DNA of 5,714 nt. Origin: Desulfobia sp. (GTDB taxonomy: Bacteria; Desulfobacterota; Desulfobulbia; Desulfobulbales; SURF-16). Location: contig JAUWDC010000097.1 in assembly GCA_030608985.1 (NCBI GenBank), forward strand, positions 1 to 5,714, read 5' to 3'. The notes beneath the pieces are model-generated. The model was not told the DNA's origin, did not search any database, and saw only the letters and a list, made by a program, of their open reading frames with translations. Position 1 is the stretch's first letter, and the number at the start of each line of letters is the position of its first letter. This document shows positions 1 to 5,714 of this stretch, piece after piece. A program made the position numbers and the translations under genes.

Positions 1-245
1 TACACATCTATAGCCACTGAACCGATGGCAAGAATGGAAAACTTCTGCTCTGCTTTGAAATACTCGGAGACCTTGGAGACTCGCTTCCTGCCATATCCCA
101 AACGCACCATAAACCAGAAAAAGAGCCCTTTGGCGCCAAACAGAAGGAGGGTTATACCGGGAAAAAGTTGGGGAGTATCCGGCACACTGTTGGTGGACAG
201 GATAAAAATAACAACTATGAAGTAAATAAGATTATTGTAGATCAC
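1..245 (-). CDS. Integral membrane protein, N-terminal part only (possibly an M48-type metallopeptidase)
   Basis: This reading frame is open from a GTG at 245-243 to the left edge, so the C-terminal part of the protein is missing. The product begins MIYNNLIYFIVVIFILS. It has a hydrophobic segment at about residues 4-18 and a second at about 27-48, then a basic loop containing GYGRKRVSKV, and another hydrophobic stretch (FSILAIGSVAIDVY) at the edge. The start is chosen because the GTG overlaps the stop of the upstream J-domain gene as GTGA, a usual arrangement for translational coupling. The membrane pattern also begins immediately. The layout recalls the N-terminal membrane region of M48-type proteases in deltaproteobacteria, but the diagnostic HExxH motif would lie outside the window, so that identity is only a guess. 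The plus-strand frame across 25-225 is rejected because its product is basic and featureless. Confidence 0.6.
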   Translation of the reverse strand, partial: MIYNNLIYFIVVIFILSTNSVPDTPQLFPGITLLLFGAKGLFFWFMVRLGYGRKRVSKVSEYFKAEQKFSILAIGSVAIDV

Positions 246-1072
246 TTCATAGGGCCATAAAACGAAGGACGATGTTGCCGGGTATTATGCCGCCGGCAGC
301 CGGCAAGCAGATGTGCAAGCTGCTGGTCGCTGAACATCTTTTTTTCGACAAAATACTCGCCAAATTTTTTCTGCATTCGTTTTTGCCGCCAGACAAGAGA
401 ATGAAGCTGGGATTCAGAAAGAAGGCCTAACTTCTTTGCTGTCTTCCCAAAAGGGTTCCGAGGAGTACTGTGACGGAGGACTGCGCTTATGTCACTGGAG
501 TCCAGCCACCCCTGCTGCCGTGCAATCTCACCCAGCCGTGGCCGCTGTTTCCGCTGCCACAACAGGGCTTGCACCAGGTCACTCCAGCCTATGTGTCCTG
601 TATAGTAAAGATATTGACCAAAAAGAAGACGTCTCCGCGGCAAGGTTAAACGACTCGTGTTCTTCTTCAACTGATTTTGCCTGACATTCCTGGGAGGGGT
701 TGCAGCCGGTCTTATAGCAGAGGAAGCAGCTGTTCCATTTCTTTTCCCATGAGCGCGAGATTGCAATACTGAAGAACCATTATGCGGTCTCAGTCCAGAA
801 AATCGAAACCCTCTTTCCCTGGCACGGATGTAAGAGGTAAGCGTTTCATATGCTTCCCGCACAGAACAGAAACCATTATCATCTTTTCCATTTTTACTCT
901 TGCCGTGGAATGCAGCTCTGTCAGGATGAATTTCAAACGCTTTTTTACGAAAAGCACTTTTGATCCCCGACATCTGTATATACTCCAGGAACTCCCGACT
1001 GACAGTCAGCTCACTGCCAAAAACAAGCCGGCAGGCCCTGTACAATTCATGCTCTGCAGCCACTCCATTCAT
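242..1072 (-). CDS. J-domain (DnaJ-like) protein with C-terminal MshEN-like motifs
   Basis: This 276-residue protein has an N-terminal J domain at about residues 8-82. The signature HPD tripeptide (H49-P50-D51) follows the basic helix FRKKAFEIHPD, and a closing helix VREAYETLTSYI ends the domain. The HPD loop of such domains stimulates the ATPase of a DnaK/Hsp70 partner. There is no G/F-rich region or CxxCxGxG zinc finger, so it is not canonical DnaJ but a specialised J protein. Residues 95-145 are a low-complexity basic, Ser/Ala/Pro-rich linker. Residues 150-259 contain four 24-residue units with G at unit position 3 (usually G again at 10, L/I at 17), separated by 4-5 residues. This resembles MshEN/GspE N-terminal domains. 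The ATG at 1072 has AAAGGA about 11 nt upstream, a rather long spacing. The gene lies 80 bp downstream of a small minus-strand gene and overlaps the next by 4 nt. Its client and role are unknown. Confidence 0.85.
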   Translation of the reverse strand: MNGVAAEHELYRACRLVFGSELTVSREFLEYIQMSGIKSAFRKKAFEIHPDRAAFHGKSKNGKDDNGFCSVREAYETLTSYIRARERGFRFSGLRPHNGSSVLQSRAHGKRNGTAASSAIRPAATPPRNVRQNQLKKNTSRLTLPRRRLLFGQYLYYTGHIGWSDLVQALLWQRKQRPRLGEIARQQGWLDSSDISAVLRHSTPRNPFGKTAKKLGLLSESQLHSLVWRQKRMQKKFGEYFVEKKMFSDQQLAHLLAGCRRHNTRQHRPSFYGPMK

Positions 1073-1152
1073 GCCGTGCTTTTTCCTTTATACCACGTAG
1101 CTATTCAACAGCACTTCATCTGTGCCCGATCAGGCTTACTCTGATAAATAGA

Positions 1153-1362
1153 CTATACCAGCAAGTCAAGCTTTCCCGATGAAAGAGATTGCCGTGCTTT
1201 TTGTATTGCCCGTGTAGAAATATCATTTTTTGCCCGCTCAGCCACATCCAGGAAATACGTCCTGTTTTTCTCAACTGTTGCCGCACTGTGAGGAGTGAGA
1301 CCAACTGTTGTAAAATGGGCCGCTGTCTTGGCAATATAGTCAATCTTAAAATCAATTTTCAT
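1153..1362 (-). CDS. Small hypothetical protein (69 aa)
   Basis: This short frame encodes a hydrophilic 69-residue protein starting MKIDFKIDYIAKTAAHF. It has no signal peptide, membrane segment or cysteine, and is likely mostly helical. The C-terminal half (AIQKARQSLSSGKLDLLV) has a helix-then-GKL/GxY-like ending that faintly recalls FlgM-type anti-sigma factors, but the match is too weak to name it. It is preferred over the overlapping minus-strand frame at 1116-1355 because its composition is protein-like, whereas the other is rich in W, R and L without pattern. The ribosome binding site is poor: GGGAA about 8 nt before the ATG. It precedes the J-domain gene in the same direction with an 80-bp gap and could be co-transcribed with it. 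It may still be spurious. Confidence 0.5.
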   Translation of the reverse strand: MKIDFKIDYIAKTAAHFTTVGLTPHSAATVEKNRTYFLDVAERAKNDISTRAIQKARQSLSSGKLDLLV

Positions 1363-1588
1363 GGGGCAGGTTCCCGACTGATACGATCTGAGAACTGATC
1401 ACCATTAGGCATAGAAGTAAAATTTCCTTAAAAATTACAACCTTATTGTATTATGTGTCCTTGAAATAATCAATCCTAATATCACTCCAACCCCGGTGAA
1501 CGGAACTTTTTTCAGTCCATCCTTGAGGGGGATAAGTGCCTTAACAGTAGCTATAAGTATTTTATTTCAAAAGTAATTTTTTTATTTC

Positions 1589-1619
1589 TTGTTATTTTTT
1601 ACACGAAATAAGCTATAAG
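1589..1619 (+). promoter_or_regulatory. Possible sigma70-type promoter for the rightward gene set
   Basis: TTGTTA (1589-1594) could serve as a -35 box and TATAAG (1614-1619) as a -10 box, separated by 19 bp, longer than the ideal 17. The region is AT-rich and would give a leader of about 105 nt before the ATG at 1734. The -10-like hexamer lies within the second copy of the AGCTATAAG repeat. AT-rich DNA produces such matches by chance, so this is weak. Confidence 0.22.
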
Positions 1620-1644
1620 ACACTAAACCTCAAACAGTAAAAAT

Positions 1645-1665
1645 TATGGTTGGTTTCCATAAACC
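1645..1665. repeat. Small inverted repeat in the leader of the selenoprotein gene
   Basis: Two alternative perfect 5-bp inverted repeats overlap here. TATGG (1645-1649) pairs with CCATA (1657-1661), and GGTTT (1652-1656) pairs with AAACC (1661-1665). They are mutually exclusive as RNA hairpins. The site lies between the candidate promoter and the start codon, so it could be an operator or leader structure, but it is short enough to be chance. Confidence 0.25.
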
Positions 1666-1733
1666 TTTTCTGTACATTACGGAAATTACCAACCCGCGAT
1701 ACCCATAATCTTTAAACACAATTGGCCCCTGCC

Positions 1734-2564
1734 ATGAAGTGGAAACAATTCTTCACACCGGTTTCTAACATTACCGGAGATAAAGCCAGACAACTTGTTG
1801 CGGAAAAAGACCCTGGCGAGGTAGTGTATCTTGATGTCCGGCAACCAAAAGAATATAAAATTTCGCACATCCCCGGTTCCAAGCTTATTCCCATCGGCGA
1901 GCTTGACAGACGTCTGGATGAACTCGACCCGGACGTCCCTACTATTGTGTACTGAGCCATAGGCGGCCGCAGCCGTGTTGCTGCGCAGATGTTGTCAGGA
2001 AAGGGCTTCAAGAACGTATACAACCTCAGTGGCGGCATCAGGGCCTGGAACAATGAAATTGCTGTTGGGCCTTCGGATCTTGGCCTTCATCTGTTCAGCG
2101 GCAAAGAAAGTACCGAGGAAACAATTATTGTCGGCTTCGGCCTGGAGCAGGGGCTCAGGGAATTCTACCTGGACATGGCCAACAGGGTCGTGAGCGCTGA
2201 AGCCAAATCCCTGTTCACAAAACTGGCTGATATCGAAATTCTACACCAGGAACATCTCTTCAAACTTTACCAGGATATAACCGGAACCACTGTCTCCATG
2301 GAAGATTTCTCCACAGGCACAGTACAACCAGCCATGGAAGGAGGACTCTCAACTAAAGAATATCTCAATCTCTACAATCCCGATCTTGAGTCAGAGCAGG
2401 ATATTCTTTCCCTGGCGCTGTCCATCGAAGCACAGGCCCTGGATCTTTATCAACGTGCTGCAGACAATAGTCCTGATGACAATTCCCGTAAAATCCTGCA
2501 GCAGATTGCCAATGAAGAACGTGCCCATATGAAGCGCTTGGCACACTATCTTGATACAATATAA
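1734..2564 (+). CDS. Selenocysteine-containing rhodanese / rubrerythrin-like fusion protein (TGA 1953-1955 read as Sec)
   Basis: Read through the in-frame TGA, this is a 276-residue protein. Residues 1-108 form a single rhodanese domain: LDVRQPKEY (33-41), HIPG (45-48), active-site loop U74-A-I-G-G-R-S, and GGIRAW (100-105). Rhodaneses carry a persulfide on the catalytic cysteine of CxxGxRS and transfer sulfane sulfur; here that residue is encoded by TGA. Residues 120-276 are a ferritin-like/rubrerythrin-type four-helix domain with candidate di-iron ligands E138, E168-x-x-H171, E232 and E262-x-x-H265. No rubredoxin CxxC is present, and the whole protein lacks cysteine. A SECIS-like hairpin follows the TGA. 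The ATG at 1734 is preferred over TTG 1722 because MKWKQFFTPV fits the start I associate with this family, though neither has a clear Shine-Dalgarno. Without Sec insertion only 73 residues would be made. It is probably cytosolic, as no signal peptide is seen. A nonsense mutation or sequencing error at the Cys codon is the main alternative. Confidence 0.85.
1953..1985 (+). promoter_or_regulatory. Sec UGA codon with bacterial SECIS-like hairpin
   Basis: The UGA (1953-1955) is followed by 12 nt and then a 6-bp stem: CGCAGC (1968-1973) pairs with GCUGCG (1980-1985), closing a 6-nt loop CGUGUU (1974-1979). The loop begins 18 nt after the UGA, and G is its second base. This fits the known bacterial pattern, in which a short hairpin directly after the UGA presents a G near the start of its apical loop. 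In E. coli fdhF the spacing is about 11 nt and the loop is AGGUCU. The element would bind the SelB-Sec-tRNA-GTP complex during translation. A competing pairing around GCGGCCGC (1963-1970) is possible, so folding should be checked. Confidence 0.7.
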
Positions 2565-2613
2565 AAGGTAACTATTAGCGATATGCCGAAAAAATTACTA
2601 TAAAAGGGGATTT

Positions 2614-3861
2614 ATGTTTGATTTTCTCGACAATTTTTTAGCACAATCAGGGTTTTCACAGTCATTGATAAGTGTGACACATCTGATTATTTTTCTGTTC
2701 ATTCTTGCAGTTGCCTCCTCTCTGGCTTACTGGATCGCCAAACGCTACCTTGTTGTCTTACTTGAAAAAATTGCTCACAAAAGCACTTTCAAGTGGGATG
2801 ATGCATTCATCCGCAATCATTTCTTTAAAAGACTGGCAATCCTGGCGCCGATTATCCTCATCTACGCAGCAGCAGATATTACCTTCACAGACTTCCTAGG
2901 GGCAGCAGAGTTCCTCAAGAGAACAGCTCTTGTCTTTTTTGTTCTTGCCGGTGTCAGGGTCCTGGCCACGGCATTAAGTTCATTTCAGGACATATACAAC
3001 TCCAGTGATCTGGCAGGTGACTGGCCCATACGCAGTTATCTGGATGCCGTCAAAATTATTCTCTATATCCTGGCCATTATATTTATTATTTCGATTCTCA
3101 CCAACAAATCACCATGGGGAATTATCAGTGTATTTGGCGGTCTTACAGCCATCCTGCTTCTTATTTTCAAGGACACTATTCTGGGCTTTGTTGCCAACCT
3201 ACAACTCACTGCCAATGACATGGTCCGCGTCGGAGACTGGATTGAAATGCCAAAGCACGGTGCAGATGGCGATGTGATAGATATTTCTCTCCACACGGTC
3301 AAGGTCCAGAACTGGGACAAAACCATTACCACCATCCCGACCCATCACATGGTTAATAACGCCTTTAAAAACTGGCGAGGCATGGCAGAATCTGGAGGCC
3401 GACGCATCAAACGAGCTCTCTATATTGACACCAACTCAATACATTTCTGCCCGGATGACATGTTGGAGCAGTTAAAAAAATATACGCTTCTGGAAGACTA
3501 TATAAGAGAAAAAGAGGAAGAAATCGCTGAATTCAATAAGGTTCATCAGCCGAATCCAGAGAAAATCGGCGGGAGGCGCCAAACCAACATCGGCGTGTTT
3601 CGAGCTTACATCAAATCATATTTACGTAACAATCCCAACATCAACCAGGAACTCACATTCCTGGTCCGTCATCTTGCCCCCACTCCCCAAGGGCTGCCCA
3701 TTGAAATTTATGTTTTCAGTGCAGACAAAGTATGGGCTAATTACGAGGGGATACAGGCTGATATTTTTGATCATTTGCTGGCCATTGCTCCTGAATTCGG
3801 CCTGCGAATCTTCCAGTACCCCTCAGGCTATGATTTGCAGGCCACCATGCCTGCCACCTGA
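2614..3861 (+). CDS. ybdG: YbdG-type mechanosensitive channel (MscS superfamily)
   Basis: This 415-residue inner-membrane protein, about the length of E. coli YbdG, belongs to the MscS superfamily, whose members open under membrane tension to release solutes on hypo-osmotic shock. Hydrophobic segments lie at about residues 17-42, 72-88, 103-122, 144-163 and 168-199; the last is the pore-lining helix with GGLTAILLLIFKDTILGF. The cytoplasmic beta domain follows: VRVGDWIEMPKHGADGDV (204-221) and HTVKVQNWDKTITTIPTH (227-244). The GADGDV insertion and the FKNWRGMAESGGRRIKR stretch (251-267) separate YbdG-like proteins from small MscS. The long C-terminal domain is acidic/basic near 290-325 and ends in an MscS-type alpha/beta region (about 345-405). 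AGGGGA lies 3 nt before the ATG and supports the start. The gene is 49 bp after the selenoprotein gene with no hairpin between. Confidence 0.92.
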   Translation: MFDFLDNFLAQSGFSQSLISVTHLIIFLFILAVASSLAYWIAKRYLVVLLEKIAHKSTFKWDDAFIRNHFFKRLAILAPIILIYAAADITFTDFLGAAEFLKRTALVFFVLAGVRVLATALSSFQDIYNSSDLAGDWPIRSYLDAVKIILYILAIIFIISILTNKSPWGIISVFGGLTAILLLIFKDTILGFVANLQLTANDMVRVGDWIEMPKHGADGDVIDISLHTVKVQNWDKTITTIPTHHMVNNAFKNWRGMAESGGRRIKRALYIDTNSIHFCPDDMLEQLKKYTLLEDYIREKEEEIAEFNKVHQPNPEKIGGRRQTNIGVFRAYIKSYLRNNPNINQELTFLVRHLAPTPQGLPIEIYVFSADKVWANYEGIQADIFDHLLAIAPEFGLRIFQYPSGYDLQATMPAT

Positions 3862-3874
3862 CACAAGGTAAACT

Positions 3875-4870
3875 ATGAAGAAAAAAGAATGGTCCATCCC
3901 TGAACTGCTTGCAACCTCAACAGCTTACTGGAAAGGGTGTGCCTTGCAGTCCGCAGTCAGACTGGGACTATTCACTACTATCGATAATGATACCCTGAGC
4001 CTTGATGAAATTGCTGACACAATGAAGGCTGACAGGCGGGGAACGGAGTTTTTGCTGAATGCTCTTGCTGCCATGAGCCTCCTTATAAAAGATGGCAACT
4101 GTTACTCAAACTCCGGGGCTGCTCTCGAATTTCTTTCCAGCACATCAGAAAAATACATTGGCCATATAATTCTCCATCATCATCATATTCTGGACGGCTG
4201 GGCACAATTACATGACGCTGTTATATCAGGAAAGCCTGTTGAAATGCGTTCATACGGTGAAGACATTGAACGCCGGAGTTTTCTCTTGGGAATGTTGAAC
4301 CTTGCCATGGGAATCGCCCCTGGACTCACCTCCCAGGTTGATCTCACTGGTCGCCGTCGTCTGCTTGACCTTGGAGGAGGCCCCGGAACCTATGCTATTC
4401 ATTTCTGCCTCGCTAATCCCGACCTTTCAGCTGTTATTTATGACCGCCCGACAACAGAGCCGTTTGCCAGGGAAACGGTAGAAAAATTCGGTCTCCAAGA
4501 CCGTATTTCATTTGCAGGTGGTGATTTTAACACTGCCCCCATCGGCGGTGGACCGTATGATGTAGCGTGGCTTTCCCATATCCTGCACAGTAACGGCCTA
4601 GATGAGTGCCAGGCCCTTCTGGACAAAACAGCAGCAGCCATGGAACCAGGCGGCCTCATTATGATCCATGAATTCATCCTTGACAACACCAAAGACTCAC
4701 CTGAATTTCCGGCCCTCTTCTCCCTCAACATGCTGGTCAATAATGAAGGCGGCAGATCATACTCCGAAGAAGAATTATGCACTATGCTCAAAAATGCCGG
4801 AGCAAAAAATATAAAAAGACATTCCTTCCAGGGGCCGAATGATTCCGCAATTATCAGTGGAATTCTTTGA
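3875..4870 (+). CDS. SAM-dependent O-methyltransferase family protein (Methyltransf_2 type)
   Basis: This 331-residue protein has the two-domain layout of plant/bacterial O-methyltransferase family 2. An N-terminal winged-helix dimerisation domain spans about residues 10-92 (AVRLGLFTTI, then LSLDEIADTMKADRRGTEFLLNALAAMSLL). A Rossmann-fold SAM-binding domain spans about 110-315. Motif I is LLDLGGGPGTYA (163-174), the acidic residue after strand 2 is D190 in VIYD, GGDF is at 215-218, and the motif after strand 4 is SHILHSNGLDEC (234-245). H238 sits where the family has its catalytic histidine. PGGLIMIHEFILD (258-270) is the strand-5 region. These enzymes methylate hydroxyl groups of small molecules; the substrate cannot be told from sequence. 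The start has AAGG (3865-3868) 6 nt upstream and lies 13 bp after the channel gene, so co-transcription is likely. An overlapping minus-strand frame at 4438-4884 is a shadow. Confidence 0.88.
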   Translation: MKKKEWSIPELLATSTAYWKGCALQSAVRLGLFTTIDNDTLSLDEIADTMKADRRGTEFLLNALAAMSLLIKDGNCYSNSGAALEFLSSTSEKYIGHIILHHHHILDGWAQLHDAVISGKPVEMRSYGEDIERRSFLLGMLNLAMGIAPGLTSQVDLTGRRRLLDLGGGPGTYAIHFCLANPDLSAVIYDRPTTEPFARETVEKFGLQDRISFAGGDFNTAPIGGGPYDVAWLSHILHSNGLDECQALLDKTAAAMEPGGLIMIHEFILDNTKDSPEFPALFSLNMLVNNEGGRSYSEEELCTMLKNAGAKNIKRHSFQGPNDSAIISGIL

Positions 4871-4953
4871 TACATTAATTGCATAGAGTTTCTCCTGTAA
4901 ACTTAGTACAGTTATTCTGACTATTTCTGTCTATCCGGAAGAATAATAAAACA
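4871..4953. other. Short intergenic spacer with imperfect inverted repeat
   Basis: This 83-bp gap holds CTGTA (4895-4899) and TACAG (4907-4911) around a 7-nt spacer, and no U-tract follows it, so it is not a convincing terminator. It could be a weak operator site. GGAAG at 4937-4941 lies 12 nt before the next ATG, a longer than usual spacing for a ribosome binding site. Confidence 0.3.
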
Positions 4954-5714
4954 ATGAAACACCTACAGAGTCTGTATCTGGCCAGAACCATTCTCTCAAC
5001 CCCGTATCGTTACTCTTTGCGGCTGTCTTTCTGGGATGATGACGAACAATGTTATCGTTTCAAGGAACTTGTTGACCTGGGTGAAGATCCGAACACCTCT
5101 CTCATCTATCCCAATGATAATTGTTTTTATGTCAGTGAAACTTTAGACGAAAGAATAGCAGAGCAGTGCGGACGTGATGTAAGCAATGAACTCGAACAGC
5201 TTCTCTGGCCTTTTGTGACTGCGTCTGTTAAACGAAAAATGGAACCGTTTTTCAATCGAGGCCAAGGTCTGCGGTCCGCTCCTCTTACAAAAAAAGAGAA
5301 AAAAGCCATTGACCAGGACATCCACATTTTTGATAAAAGAAGACTGTATTACCTGCGCTATGGCTCTGTTGACCAAAGCCGTCTTTCCCGCATGTCTCCA
5401 AGACTCTGTCGTCCACTGCTAGGCAAATCAAGAGACGAGATTGAGCAGTATTTTATGGAGCAGGAACGTTCTCTCTTTGAAGAAGAGGTAAAACTGTATC
5501 TCTTTGCCGCCTTCAATCTGCAGCAGTATTTCAGTGAATCGTATGCCCGGGCCATGCCCCAGGCCCTGAATGAAGCGTTGGTGGATGATCAGTTTATTGA
5601 GGAAATATGCAGGATTGACCGCGATCAGGAATTCTGGAAAGGCATGCCGCCCAGACATGTTCTTTCGCCGTATCTGGCCCGCTATGTCATTTACTTTTTT
5701 GACCTCAGTTTCGC
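4954..5714 (+). CDS. Conserved-looking protein of unknown function, N-terminal 253 codons
   Basis: An open frame begins at ATG 4954 and continues without a stop to the right edge, so the C-terminus is missing. I do not recognise a family. The product starts MKHLQSLYLARTILSTPYRY. It is soluble in character, with no signal peptide, and is rich in charged and aromatic residues: SFWDDDEQCYRFKELVDLG at about 25-43, LEQLLWPFV at 80-88, KKEKKAIDQDIHIFDKRRLYYLRYG at about 113-137, and long predicted helices at 159-205 (DEIEQYFMEQERSLFEEEVK). Its length with no stop, protein-like composition and codon usage like its neighbours support a real gene. The minus-strand frames at 5127-5658 are shadows of it. 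It lies 83 bp after the methyltransferase gene, so whether it shares that transcript is uncertain. Confidence 0.8.
   Translation, partial: MKHLQSLYLARTILSTPYRYSLRLSFWDDDEQCYRFKELVDLGEDPNTSLIYPNDNCFYVSETLDERIAEQCGRDVSNELEQLLWPFVTASVKRKMEPFFNRGQGLRSAPLTKKEKKAIDQDIHIFDKRRLYYLRYGSVDQSRLSRMSPRLCRPLLGKSRDEIEQYFMEQERSLFEEEVKLYLFAAFNLQQYFSESYARAMPQALNEALVDDQFIEEICRIDRDQEFWKGMPPRHVLSPYLARYVIYFFDLSF

Larger units (their letters stand above)
1363..1733. other. AT-rich divergent intergenic region
   Basis: This 371-bp stretch separates the leftward small gene from the rightward selenoprotein gene, and I see no coding frame of any length in it. It contains a direct repeat AGCTATAAG (1549-1557 and 1611-1619) and a direct repeat TTTATTTC (1561-1568 and 1581-1588). 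TTATTTC (1582-1588) is also inverted as GAAATAA (1605-1611). A small inverted repeat sits at 1645-1665. Promoters for both directions are expected here. No rho-independent terminator, tRNA or riboswitch was recognised. Confidence 0.6.

Noticed and set aside
25..225. Plus-strand 66-codon frame
   Set aside because: It lies opposite a minus-strand frame with clear membrane segments and a GTGA-coupled start; its own product is featureless.
436..1144. Plus-strand frames at 436-684 and 782-1144
   Set aside because: Mostly antisense to the J-domain gene, with no recognisable domain and Cys/Ser-rich shadow-like composition.
1536..1551. Possible sigma54 site on the minus strand (GGCAC from 1540 leftwards)
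   Set aside because: The expected TTGC-type element at the right spacing is absent; the sequence there is C-rich.
1722..1955. Stand-alone 77-residue rhodanese fragment ending at TGA, with a separate rubrerythrin gene starting at ATG 1989
   Set aside because: Both pieces are in the same frame, the break falls on the catalytic Cys codon, conserved rhodanese sequence continues between them, and ATG 1989 lies inside the rhodanese fold without a ribosome binding site.
1712..2053. Minus-strand frame of 113 codons across the rhodanese region
   Set aside because: Shadow of the selenoprotein gene; composition is Ser/Arg/Pro-rich and no family features are seen.
4438..4884. Minus-strand 148-codon frame
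   Set aside because: Antisense to the SAM-binding domain of the methyltransferase, whose motifs are unmistakable on the plus strand.
4895..4911. Rho-independent terminator after the methyltransferase gene
   Set aside because: Only a 5-bp A/T-containing stem and no following T-run.

Overview
The window (about 45% GC by eye) looks like chromosomal DNA of an anaerobic, sulfate-reducing-type deltaproteobacterium (Desulfobacterota, possibly Desulfobulbales-like). This rests on the style of the J-domain protein, the rhodanese/rubrerythrin-type protein and apparent use of UGA as selenocysteine. It is inference; there is no rRNA or other phylogenetic marker here.

Left part (1-1362), minus strand: three genes read leftwards. 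A 69-codon hypothetical gene (1153-1362) is followed by a J-domain protein (242-1072) whose C-terminal half holds four 24-residue motifs resembling the MshEN/GspE N-terminal type. Its stop overlaps (GTGA) the start of a membrane protein that runs off the left edge (1-245). Positions 1363-1733 are an AT-rich divergent intergenic region with short repeats and a possible rightward promoter.

Right part (1734-5714), plus strand: the main discovery is a gene normally split by an apparent stop. Read through the in-frame TGA at 1953-1955, positions 1734-2564 encode one 276-residue protein with an N-terminal rhodanese domain and a C-terminal rubrerythrin/ferritin-like di-iron domain. The TGA is exactly the catalytic cysteine codon of the rhodanese CxxGxRS loop. 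A bacterial SECIS-like hairpin follows 12 nt downstream, and the frame stays open and family-like after it. The gene is best read as a selenoprotein in which Sec74 is the only thiol/selenol residue, because the protein contains no cysteine.

It is followed by a YbdG-type mechanosensitive channel (2614-3861), a SAM-dependent O-methyltransferase-family protein (3875-4870), and the N-terminal 253 codons of an unrecognised protein running off the right edge (4954-5714). The first three plus-strand genes are closely spaced (49 and 13 bp) with no visible terminator, so they may be one transcript. A common theme of redox, sulfur or envelope stress is possible but not shown by the sequence.
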